NCBI RefSeq assembly: GCF_028401955.1
Contig: NZ_JAQOTJ010000014.1
Coordinates: 1-64,000 of the forward strand
Direction: 5' to 3'
Length of the DNA stretch: 64,000 nt
From: Bacillus sp. BP-3
GTDB lineage: Bacteria > Bacillota > Bacilli > Bacillales > Bacillaceae_G
The position numbers and the translations under genes were made by a program. Within the stretch, counting starts at the first letter, position 1; the number at the start of each line of letters is the position of its first letter. The notes beneath the pieces are model-generated. The model saw only the letters and a list, made by a program, of their open reading frames with translations, made no database searches and had not been told where the DNA came from. This document shows, one piece after another, positions 56,649 through 64,000 of the stretch.

Positions 56649-57382
56649 TTCGACCGAACAACCTCTTTTAAAAATTCAACTAATACAAGTTGACGACGCC
56701 AGCGCGTTGGATTACTGCACAAACGGTAAAACCACTCTAAATGAATAGCTTGAATCCATTTCGGGGCACGCTTTACTTCTCCAGCCCAAACATCAAAGCT
56801 ACCACCAACACCAACAGCTACTTTTGTATGTAAACGATGTTTATTATTTTGAATAAAGTTTTCCTGTCTCGGAAATCCAAGTGCAACCAGTAAGATGTCT
56901 GGCTTCACTTCTTGAATACGTTCGATAATTTCTTCTTCTTTCTCTTTTTTAAAATATCCATCTTGTGTTCCAACAATAGATACAGCTGAATATCTTTCTG
57001 TTAAAGTTTGAGCAGCTCTTTCGATAACGTGCGGCTTTGCTCCAAGTAAAAAGACAGATACAGCCTTCTTTTCTTGTGATAATCTTTCAAACAAATTACA
57101 CATTAAATCAAAGCCTGCCACACGTTCTTTTAACGGTGTTCCTAGCATACCGCTTGCCTTTACAACACCAATCCCGTCTGGTGTAATAAGATCTACCTGA
57201 AGAAGCGTCTGATGAAACGCAGCATCCTTTTTAGCACACATCACGATTTCAGGATTGGCTGTTACAACTTGAAACGTATTCTCTTGTTTCTTTTCCAGTT
57301 GCTGCATTACATAACGAACTGTTTCTTCCATTGTCATCGTTGAGAAGGGCACGCCTAAAATATCAACTGTTTGCACTGCCAT
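56642..57382 (-). CDS. tagA: WecG/TagA/CpsF glycosyltransferase
   Basis: 246 residues, GT26. VVTANPEIVMCAKKDAAFHQTLLQVDLITPDGIGVV and VALGFPRQENFIQNNKHRL...VGVGGSFDVWAGEVKRAPKWIQAIHLEWFYRL are the full family pattern. TagA adds ManNAc to GlcNAc-diphosphoundecaprenol, the linkage unit of wall polymers. The C-terminal appendage used for membrane docking is present. Probably one unit with the GT4 and O-antigen-ligase-like genes upstream. Confidence 0.93.
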   Translation of the reverse strand: MAVQTVDILGVPFSTMTMEETVRYVMQQLEKKQENTFQVVTANPEIVMCAKKDAAFHQTLLQVDLITPDGIGVVKASGMLGTPLKERVAGFDLMCNLFERLSQEKKAVSVFLLGAKPHVIERAAQTLTERYSAVSIVGTQDGYFKKEKEEEIIERIQEVKPDILLVALGFPRQENFIQNNKHRLHTKVAVGVGGSFDVWAGEVKRAPKWIQAIHLEWFYRLCSNPTRWRRQLVLVEFLKEVVRSKK

Positions 57383-57431
57383 ATTTACATATCCTCTCTA
57401 TTTCAAATATCTTTTTCCACTACTAATTATT

Positions 57432-58562
57432 CTAACCTCTTACTTTTGCATACTCATTACTGCCAGACAAAACCTTCTCATACGCTTCATACGTATTTTC
57501 ATATAAATTCCGTAACGAAAAATGGGAAGACGCATGGGTATACAAACGCTCACCCATCTCTACTAATTCACCATTTTTCCACTTTTCATATGCCTCTTCT
57601 AACGCACGAGTAAGCGCCGCAGCATCACCAATTGGAATAATCCAGCCATATGTATCATCAACAATAAGTTGGGACATATCACCAACATCTGTAGCAATAG
57701 AGGTTAAACGCTGATTCGCCCCTTCTAATAAAACAAGGGGGAAACTTTCACTATACGATGTTAATAAATTTATATGCGCTGCGGCATATAAATTCTTTGC
57801 ATCTTCACGATGTCCTAAAAATAGAACTTTATCTTCTAATCCTTTTTGTTTCACTGTTTCTTTTAACTCATTCTCCATCGGTCCATCACCAAGTAACAGC
57901 ACTTTAATTTGGGGAATTGTTGTGTTTTGCAACGCTTCAAATAATATTTCATGCCCTTTAACAGGGTGTAAACGGGCTACTTGAATTGCTGTAAATACAT
58001 CTTCTTGTATATCAAAATTCTCTTTTAAATCATAAGGCTTTGCTGGCGTATGATCATATTCAATCCCGTTATAGATTGTACAAATTTTCTCTTCTGGTAC
58101 ACCTAGTGTTACCGTATTCATCTTAAAACGCTCTGTAATAGCAAAAAATAAATCAACTTTCTTAAACGAACGTAAATTTAACTTTGTAAAAATCCAACCT
58201 TTTAAACCACTCGTCATAAAATCTAACGTTGGATCACTGTGAATGGTTGTAACCCATTTTGCTTTTATCTTTCTTTTTAATAAAGAAAGATAAAAGTTGG
58301 CTCTTGCCCCGTGTGTATGCACAATATCAAAACCTTCTTTATTAATAAAAGAACGTATTTTTGAAAGAATAGATATATCATAACGAGATGATTGTGAAAA
58401 AACGTGTACTTTTATCCCTAATGCCCTCGCCTCGCTTGCTATTGCACCTTCTTCAAATACCGCTAATTCTACTACATCTTTTGGGAATTGTGACAAAAGT
58501 GAAATAATATGCGTTTTTCCGCCACCTGTTTCTGCTCCAGCATTCATATGTAACACTTTCAT
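57432..58562 (-). CDS. GT4 glycosyltransferase
   Basis: 376 residues, GT-B fold. N-terminal GAETGGGKTHIISLLSQF (acceptor-site Gly loop) and the C-terminal nucleotide-sugar site NLLTSYSESFPLVLLEGANQRLTSIATDVGD (Glu-x7-Glu pattern). GGAGGAAAAAAG before ATG. Retaining enzyme that probably builds a cell-wall or capsule polysaccharide with the neighbouring TagA and polymerase-like proteins. Sugar unknown. Confidence 0.9.
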   Translation of the reverse strand: MKVLHMNAGAETGGGKTHIISLLSQFPKDVVELAVFEEGAIASEARALGIKVHVFSQSSRYDISILSKIRSFINKEGFDIVHTHGARANFYLSLLKRKIKAKWVTTIHSDPTLDFMTSGLKGWIFTKLNLRSFKKVDLFFAITERFKMNTVTLGVPEEKICTIYNGIEYDHTPAKPYDLKENFDIQEDVFTAIQVARLHPVKGHEILFEALQNTTIPQIKVLLLGDGPMENELKETVKQKGLEDKVLFLGHREDAKNLYAAAHINLLTSYSESFPLVLLEGANQRLTSIATDVGDMSQLIVDDTYGWIIPIGDAAALTRALEEAYEKWKNGELVEMGERLYTHASSHFSLRNLYENTYEAYEKVLSGSNEYAKVRG

Positions 58563-58647
58563 CTTTTTTCCTCCATTAAATATATTTTCTTATTTTTTAC
58601 TATAGCAAAAAATAAAAGCTAACATAATGCTAGCTTTTATTTTTCCA

Positions 58648-60030
58648 TTATTCTATTTCTAAATCAACGATTAAATATGCTAATAATACGACAAAGTAAA
58701 TACTTACTCCCGGTGCCGTTAGCACATGTCCTGCTGTAAATGCAATTCCTAATGCTAATCCAAGGCCTGCTGCTAACAATGCGTACTTAACTGTCAATAC
58801 TTCACGGAACCTTGTTATTAATACCATTAAGATTCTCAAACCATAATACAAAAACGGAATCATAAGAAAAATGAAACCGATAATTCCAAAAGTATAAAAC
58901 CAATCATGGAAATCTCTCTCAATTATTTTTAGTTCTGAGACATCTTTAAGGTTACCACCATACCCCATACCAAGTAATTTCTGAGACATAGGTGCTTGTT
59001 TATAGAACTCTTTATACGTTTGCATAAATAATTCACGTCCGCTAAAAATAATAGCTTGTGTCTCAGCCTTTTTCTCTTCTTCTTTCGTTTTTTCTGTCCC
59101 TTTTACCGTTTCCTCTTGTTTAACATGATTCTTTTGTTGCCTTTCTTCCTCTTGCAATTTAAATACTTTATGACTGATCCCTGTATTTTTATATATTGGA
59201 GATAATGGAAAATATCCTGCTACTCCTACTAATATAACTGTTGCAATTAAACCATTTAACAAATATGGCTTTTTATTACGCTCTTTCCGTTGTAAAAATG
59301 CTTGTATAAAGCACATAAAAACAGCAATAACAACTGTGCAGACAATAGCTCCAGCCCCTACTTTTGTACCAATTGCAAACAATGAAAATATGATTAAAAG
59401 AGACGGAATCCAAAAATAACTTTTTGCTAAGCTTGTTGTTTTTTCAATAGAATATAAAACAACAACTGGGCATATAATCGCTAAAATCGATCCAAGTTCG
59501 TTTCCTGCAAAAAACCAGCCACGAGAACCTTCTTTAAAATAATCATAACTATTATAATCCGTTCCAGTTGCGATAGCTGCAACCATCGTTACATTTATAA
59601 TTAGAGCTGCATATGCTATATAATTTCTCATCTTTGTATGCATTGTTTCTTTCATCTTTAATGACTTGAATACGAGAATATAGCAACTTATCATCACAAA
59701 TGGATATAACGCCTTTGCAATAAACTTAAGGTCTTCCATTTGTAACATCGGATGTTTAATCATTTTATTATTTAAAAATCCTAATCCAAGGACAATTCCT
59801 AACCCAAGTAAATAGATAACATATTTTCGATTTTCTTTCATACGGGCTTGTGTAAGAATATAAATGCCACCAAGAGCCATAACAAATAAGCGTGTTATTA
59901 CTCCAACCGTTGCATCGATTTTAAGCTCTAAAATACAAAACGATGTAAGTAAATCTATAATTGGTTGTAATATAATAAAAATCAATAGAAATTGTTCAAA
60001 TTTATAACTTAAACTATTGTGATTTAACAT
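58648..60030 (-). CDS. O-antigen ligase/polymerase-like membrane protein (PST family)
   Basis: 460 residues, about 11 membrane segments. A large outside loop (about 285-365) is very Lys/Glu-rich (EEERQQKNHVKQEETVKGTEKTKEEEKKAE), then SQKLLGMGYGG and DFHDWFYTFGIIGF, the Wzy_C/O-antigen-ligase region with the His pattern. It likely polymerises or ligates undecaprenyl-linked glycan outside the membrane. First gene of the wall-polymer group. Confidence 0.85.
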   Translation of the reverse strand: MLNHNSLSYKFEQFLLIFIILQPIIDLLTSFCILELKIDATVGVITRLFVMALGGIYILTQARMKENRKYVIYLLGLGIVLGLGFLNNKMIKHPMLQMEDLKFIAKALYPFVMISCYILVFKSLKMKETMHTKMRNYIAYAALIINVTMVAAIATGTDYNSYDYFKEGSRGWFFAGNELGSILAIICPVVVLYSIEKTTSLAKSYFWIPSLLIIFSLFAIGTKVGAGAIVCTVVIAVFMCFIQAFLQRKERNKKPYLLNGLIATVILVGVAGYFPLSPIYKNTGISHKVFKLQEEERQQKNHVKQEETVKGTEKTKEEEKKAETQAIIFSGRELFMQTYKEFYKQAPMSQKLLGMGYGGNLKDVSELKIIERDFHDWFYTFGIIGFIFLMIPFLYYGLRILMVLITRFREVLTVKYALLAAGLGLALGIAFTAGHVLTAPGVSIYFVVLLAYLIVDLEIE

Positions 60031-60177
60031 CTTTACCCCCTATAAATATAGTTGCGTCATTCCAAATACTTATTATAGCATAAGTTTTCAATTGACTAGA
60101 TGGTATTTTAATTGAATCATAAAATCCTATAAAATGTAATTTTCATTTCTTCCTTATCTACTTGCAAATACGGAAAT

Positions 60178-60478
60178 CATCGCTATGCAAAATAAAACAT
60201 ATCCGTCACTCCAAGAACATTTATCCCGCTATTTGTGGGCAGTATTAAGATTAAGAGAGAAGAGTTGTCCAGCTCTATCAGCTAGAATCTCCGGGCATTT
60301 CATCCCCTCGGGAGAGGAAAAAAGTCCCTCTCCACCTTGTGCGTGGGCGCCCTGCGATTCTGAGCGAGCTGCTTCTGCCTTTCTAAAGAAGATAAGTGGG
60401 AATAGCTGTTCATAAATTCCCGATTGGTGAGGGTTTTCCATCAGTGGGATACAAAGAAGAAGTTTCACTTTATATGGC
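60178..60478. repeat. Composite dispersed-repeat region (R2 end, R3, R1 reversed)
   Basis: CTATGCAAAATAAAAC at the left, TTTATCCCGCTATTTGTGGGC (matching, reversed, the tail of the 15066 element), a whole R3 at 60264-60384 (GTCCAGCTCTATCAGCTAG to GAGCTGCTTCTGC), then R1 on the minus strand (AAAGTGAAACTTCTTC, ATCCCACTGATGG). Two 76-85-codon frames over it are artefacts. The remaining 60031-60605 gap holds nothing else seen. Confidence 0.6.
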
Positions 60479-60605
60479 ATTTTCAAACGCTTTCTTTCCT
60501 TATTCTTTCATTTTTTTTACATGTAGCGAAACAGTAATTGTTATTTTTATAACTTTAGTGTATATTCTTTCCTTGGAACATCTTTAGAAAGAAGGGATCG
60601 GAGCG

Positions 60606-61238
60606 ATGTTTTTAATTGATGTGTTTACGTTTCTCGGCCTTATCGCAGCTGCCATTTCTGGTACATTAGTAGGTTTAAAAAAAGAACTTGATTTATTTGG
60701 TGTCCTTTGTTTGTCTGTAGCAACTGCACTTGGCGGCGGGATCATTCGAGATGTTATGATTGGAAACTTACCTCCAGTTGCATTTGTTCAACCCATTTAC
60801 TTTTTTATTAGTATTTTAGCAGCATTATTTACTTGTATGTTTTTTGAACGAATTCATAAATTACAAGTTGTAATTATGCTCTCAGACGCCGTCGGTTTAG
60901 GCGTATTTACTGCTATCGGTGCAAATGCGGCCATTACTCATCATATGAATGCTCCTTTCTTAGTTGTTTCTATGGGAGTCATTACAGGTATTGGTGGTGG
61001 AATTTTACGTGATATGTGTGCGCAAGATATTCCATATGTCTTTCGTAAAGAAATTTATGCAATTGCCTCCATCCTAGGCGCAATTAGCTTCCTTATTACT
61101 TATGAGATGGGATCACACGTATTAGCTTTCTATATTTGTTTACTCGTAACATTTTTTATACGTGTAGTAACTTTTATCTATAATGTACATTTCCCAGTCT
61201 TTTTTAAAACACATGCAAAAATCCATAAAGGTCATTGA
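60606..61238 (+). CDS. TRIC-type cation channel (UPF0126)
   Basis: 210 residues, seven hydrophobic segments arranged as two repeats, each with a glycine-rich motif: ATALGGGIIRDVMIGNLPP and MGVITGIGGGILRDMCAQDIPYVF. This is the UPF0126/YvgT family, related to trimeric intracellular cation channels of eukaryotes. Homologues conduct potassium or transport glycine-like solutes. Ribosome site AAGGGATCGGAG. Monocistronic with terminator. Confidence 0.92.
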   Translation: MFLIDVFTFLGLIAAAISGTLVGLKKELDLFGVLCLSVATALGGGIIRDVMIGNLPPVAFVQPIYFFISILAALFTCMFFERIHKLQVVIMLSDAVGLGVFTAIGANAAITHHMNAPFLVVSMGVITGIGGGILRDMCAQDIPYVFRKEIYAIASILGAISFLITYEMGSHVLAFYICLLVTFFIRVVTFIYNVHFPVFFKTHAKIHKGH

Positions 61239-61246
61239 CCTATTTT

Positions 61247-61284
61247 ATAAAAAGGGAATTCTTTCATGGATTCTCTTTTTTTAT
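61247..61284 (+). terminator. Terminator after UPF0126 gene
   Basis: AAAAAGGGAATTC, loop TTTCATG, GATTCTCTTTTTTT, imperfect. Confidence 0.7.
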
Positions 61285-61427
61285 ATCAAATAAATCCGTT
61301 TAATTTCATATAACGATATGGAGAAATTTCAATAAAGTATATATAATAAATAAGGCACAGATATTGGAAATGCTTTAACAAGGGGTTTTTTACAAGTAGA
61401 GAAAGACATATATACAGGGGGACGATT

Positions 61428-62732
61428 ATGCTAAATTTTTTTAAAAGGGAAAGTAATCAAACGAAAGAAAGAAGTATAAAAGAGCAAAGTAAAGATAAAA
61501 CTGTAACATTTCTTGTACCCAAAGATTCCGATTTAGCCGCACAAATGAACATGTTACACGTAACAAAAGAAGATTTACAGATTGTAAAAGTGCTACAACC
61601 TTTTATTTATGAACAATTGGATTGGATTACAAAGAAATTCTATGAAAATATTACAAAGCAACCATACCTTATACAAATCATTGAAAAACATAGTTCCATT
61701 CAAAAATTACAAATAACATTAAAAAAACATATTGAACAACTATTTAGCGGTGATATTGACGAGGATTTTATTCAACGTCGCGTTCAAATTGCACGAAGAC
61801 ACGTAAAAATTGGTTTACATAGAAAATGGTATACATCTGCATATCAAGAATTATTCCGTTCCATCATTAAAATTTTCAAAGAGAAATTCACAAAAATTGA
61901 GGATTTTTCCTGCGCTGTACATGTACTAAACAAACTCTTTACGCTCGAGCAGGAACTTGTTTTAACGGCATATGAACAAGAATATGAAGCGATTCGAAAA
62001 GAACATGAGCAAGAAAAAGAAATGACCCAAATGACAATCAGCCATATCGCTCAAGAACTTGCTGTTGTATCAGAGAAAACAAATGCCTCCATTCACCAAT
62101 TAACACAGCAATCAGAGAATATGATTGACATTGCCAAAACAGGTACATCACTAGCAATACAATCAGAACAAAAAGCAAATCAAGGAAAACAGCAGCTACA
62201 TATTCAAAATCAGCAAATGGAAAGCATGAAGGGCAGCATGCAAACCATTATTCAAGATACACAAGAGCTACTTGTCATTTCCAAAAAAATTAACGAAATC
62301 ATCGACATTGTAAAATCGATTGCTGATCAAACAAACTTACTTGCCTTAAACGCAGCGATTGAATCTGCACGTGCTGGTGAATTTGGAAAAGGATTTGCAG
62401 TTGTAGCAGGGGAAATCCGTAAATTATCAGAGCAAACAAAAGAATCTATTTCAAATGTAACGAAGCTTGTCGAAAAAACAAATGAACAAATTACACATGT
62501 TTCATCTTCTGTTGAACAAATTAATAACTTTGTCTCTGATGGAACAAATAGCATGAATGAAACCGACAGTTACTTTGAAGAAATTGTAAAAGATATGTCG
62601 AATTCAAAAGAACAAACTCAAAAAATTGAAAGTGAACTTGAGTTAATTACACATGTTATAAAAACAATTAAAGAGGCTTCTACAAAAATGTCCCTAACAG
62701 CTGATAGTTTAATGTCAGAATTAAATCGATAA
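61428..62732 (+). CDS. hemAT: HemAT-type globin-coupled aerotaxis transducer
   Basis: 434 residues, no membrane segment, so cytosolic. N-terminal globin sensor domain (about 45-195): [26 protein letters not shown] holds proximal heme ligand His125, and FYENIT places a Tyr (72) at the distal O2-contact position of HemAT. C-terminal MCP signalling coiled coil with the hairpin tip [44 protein letters not shown]. It binds O2 and signals through CheA/CheW. GGGGGACG before ATG. Single gene. Confidence 0.94.
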   Translation: MLNFFKRESNQTKERSIKEQSKDKTVTFLVPKDSDLAAQMNMLHVTKEDLQIVKVLQPFIYEQLDWITKKFYENITKQPYLIQIIEKHSSIQKLQITLKKHIEQLFSGDIDEDFIQRRVQIARRHVKIGLHRKWYTSAYQELFRSIIKIFKEKFTKIEDFSCAVHVLNKLFTLEQELVLTAYEQEYEAIRKEHEQEKEMTQMTISHIAQELAVVSEKTNASIHQLTQQSENMIDIAKTGTSLAIQSEQKANQGKQQLHIQNQQMESMKGSMQTIIQDTQELLVISKKINEIIDIVKSIADQTNLLALNAAIESARAGEFGKGFAVVAGEIRKLSEQTKESISNVTKLVEKTNEQITHVSSSVEQINNFVSDGTNSMNETDSYFEEIVKDMSNSKEQTQKIESELELITHVIKTIKEASTKMSLTADSLMSELNR

Positions 62733-62778
62733 AGCGAAGCTTCCATTCGTGGGGATTTTACTATCAACGAATAACGTG
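62731..62778 (+). repeat. R1-type dispersed repeat
   Basis: AAAGCGAAGCTTCCATTCGTGGGG, then TTTTACTATCAACGAAT; the ATTCGT/ACGAAT arms pair. It overlaps the hemAT stop codon. Confidence 0.55.
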
Positions 62779-62829
62779 ATAAAACAAAACTCCTATGAGT
62801 GCGGAATCAAAACATCCACACTCATAGGA
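62779..62829 (-). terminator. Terminator of membrane glycosyltransferase gene
   Basis: TCCTATGAGTG (62791-62801) and CACTCATAGGA (62819-62829), T-rich on the minus strand. Confidence 0.85.
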
Positions 62830-62832
62830 ACT

Positions 62833-64000
62833 TTACTTTTTAAAAAATAACTTTTGACAATATTGATTTATCATATATATCCCATAGCTTTGTAATATCA
62901 ATAGACTTGGGACTAATACACCCTCATATACAATATGCATATTCATAAACTTTGTATACAAATGGCTCGCAATTATGAGTAGAAACAGCATATAATTTCT
63001 ATTTTCCTGTTTTTGAACTAGAAGATGTAACATAGAGATTGCCGCAAATATCGTAATCATCATGTATATAAAATATCCACCTTTTATAAAGGTGTTTTTC
63101 ATTTCTTGTTCCTCTAGCTTTCCTAAACTCATTTGAATAGAAGAAAAACGATCCTTCTCTATTTTATTCAACTTTTTGTTTATAAAATCCATATTATATT
63201 CTTTTTTCCCTTGTTCTGCTCTTTTTTCATTTTTTCCTACTAGGACAGATTGAATATACCCCTCGTTTGTAAAGGTGTATCGCGAATTACTTGATGTTCC
63301 AAGTGCATAACTTACTGCGTAATGAACACCATAAAATATAACACATACACCTACTAGTCTAATCAACATTCCTTTTCTATCTGGACTTTGTAAAACTTCT
63401 ACTAATACAAGATACAAAACAAGAACTATAATTAAAAATAAGCCTAATGGACGAATCATATTACTGAAAGCAAATAAAGCAACGGCGACTCCCCACATAT
63501 ACGAATGACTTAATCCTTTATGTATAAGTAAGTAACAGGCAAAATAAAATAAACATGTTGCCAAATGCTCATTCGTTAACACAGAACAAAGCATGATATT
63601 AGGAATATACAAAGCATATAATACCGCTGCAATTCGGCCACATTCTTCATGAAATAGTTTTGAAGCAAGCTGATAAATAAAATAAGCGGTAGCTCCGCAA
63701 TATAAAACATTACATACCTTTAAGACAAACGTTGCATCTCCGAAAAAACGAATTAAAAAGGATTCGTACATAATAAAAGGAGATTGAACTACAGTTTCTA
63801 GACTGCTAAAAATAGTATTTCCTTGTGCAACTTGTTTAGCAGCTTCATACATCACATTCATATCACTTTCGATCGGATCTTTCATTAATACAATAGATAG
63901 AAACCGGAGTAACACAGTACCAGAAATGAGAAAAATAATAAATTGTTTATCCGTAAATCGATATTGTAAAATAGAGGTAGTCAGCAAAAGTAAAATGATA
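62833..64000 (-). CDS. GT39/ArnT-like membrane glycosyltransferase, 5' end cut by window edge
   Basis: At least 388 codons; the frame is open through base 64000, and codons beyond the TTG at 63987 are hydrophobic (reading I, L, L), so the true start lies outside. About 9-10 membrane helices. SDMNVMYEAAKQVAQGNTIF holds the Asp-containing first loop of GT-C enzymes, and ALYIPNIMLCSVLTNEHLATCLFY and ANMIRPLG-like (SNMIRPLG) match dolichyl/polyprenyl-phosphate mannosyltransferase-type proteins. It probably transfers a sugar from a polyprenyl phosphate. Substrate unknown. Confidence 0.8.
   Translation of the reverse strand, partial: IILLLLTTSILQYRFTDKQFIIFLISGTVLLRFLSIVLMKDPIESDMNVMYEAAKQVAQGNTIFSSLETVVQSPFIMYESFLIRFFGDATFVLKVCNVLYCGATAYFIYQLASKLFHEECGRIAAVLYALYIPNIMLCSVLTNEHLATCLFYFACYLLIHKGLSHSYMWGVAVALFAFSNMIRPLGLFLIIVLVLYLVLVEVLQSPDRKGMLIRLVGVCVIFYGVHYAVSYALGTSSNSRYTFTNEGYIQSVLVGKNEKRAEQGKKEYNMDFINKKLNKIEKDRFSSIQMSLGKLEEQEMKNTFIKGGYFIYMMITIFAAISMLHLLVQKQENRNYMLFLLIIASHLYTKFMNMHIVYEGVLVPSLLILQSYGIYMINQYCQKLFFKK

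Noticed and set aside
60185-60486. 76- and 85-codon frames on both strands
   Set aside because: They cover the dispersed-repeat cluster, have no family resemblance and no ribosome site.

Overview
The window is chromosomal DNA from a Firmicute of the Bacillus cereus group (B. cereus/thuringiensis/anthracis type). The evidence is AT-rich sequence with strong AGGAGG-type ribosome sites, spore-forming genes (cwlJ-gerQ, an RsfA-like prespore regulator, pbpG), gene order matching the ywiB-argS, speE-speB, ywhABCDE, ywfILN and ywdIJK neighbourhoods of B. subtilis, an acetyl-CoA-type MetA, a HemAT sensor, and many dispersed imperfect-palindrome repeats typical of this group. No prophage, plasmid, insertion sequence, CRISPR array, tRNA or rRNA was seen.

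Layout. 1-7.2 kb: two tandem, paralogous LPXTG/Cna-B surface adhesins on the minus strand (one cut by the window edge), each preceded by a long gene-free flank with shared palindromes and decayed ORF remnants; this is the most accessory-looking part. 7.2-12.3 kb: ywiB-argS, a YxeA-type small secreted protein with an OmpR-type direct repeat, and the polyamine pair speE and speB. 12.4-19.5 kb: a MerR-controlled efflux pump, a GDPD phosphodiesterase, PBP pbpG, an acetyltransferase, ywhD-ywhC and ywhB. 19.5-25.4 kb: a YwfO-type HD hydrolase, a Fur-boxed siderophore ABC importer and a DUF1450 protein. 25.6-36.9 kb: rsfA, lipL, pta, hemQ, a D,D-carboxypeptidase, the germination pair cwlJ-gerQ, ywdK/ywdI/ywdJ, a HAD phosphatase, a DUF3817 membrane protein and ung. 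36.9-41.5 kb: a GDSL hydrolase-ABC exporter operon, a LacI regulator and YczE. 41.5-47.3 kb: an SAM-riboswitch-controlled metY-metA pair followed by hom-thrC-thrB. 47.5-50.7 kb: a hotdog dehydratase, a ClC channel and pdxK. 50.7-55.1 kb: a 5TM-LYT diguanylate cyclase, a DUF466 protein, CstA and a LytTR response regulator. 55.2-64 kb: a NiaP-like niacin transporter, a wall-polymer cluster (TagA, GT4, O-antigen-ligase-like protein), a TRIC/UPF0126 channel, HemAT and a cut membrane glycosyltransferase.

How genes work together. hom feeds homoserine both to thrB/thrC (threonine) and to MetA/MetY (methionine by O-acetylhomoserine and direct sulfhydrylation); SAM switches off the methionine branch. 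SpeB and SpeE both act in spermidine synthesis. CwlJ and GerQ act together in cortex lysis. The iron importer is one overlapping operon behind Fur boxes. CstA, the LytTR regulator and a cyclase with a LytS-type sensor domain form a possible nutrient (pyruvate-like) sensing locus.

Most of the window is ordinary conserved backbone. The candidates most worth a second look are the tandem adhesins with exact 264-bp internal repeats and a shared upstream palindrome, the direct-repeat operator before yxeA, the CstA/LytTR/cyclase locus, and three dispersed repeat families that often abut stop codons. I did not find a clear previously undescribed system.
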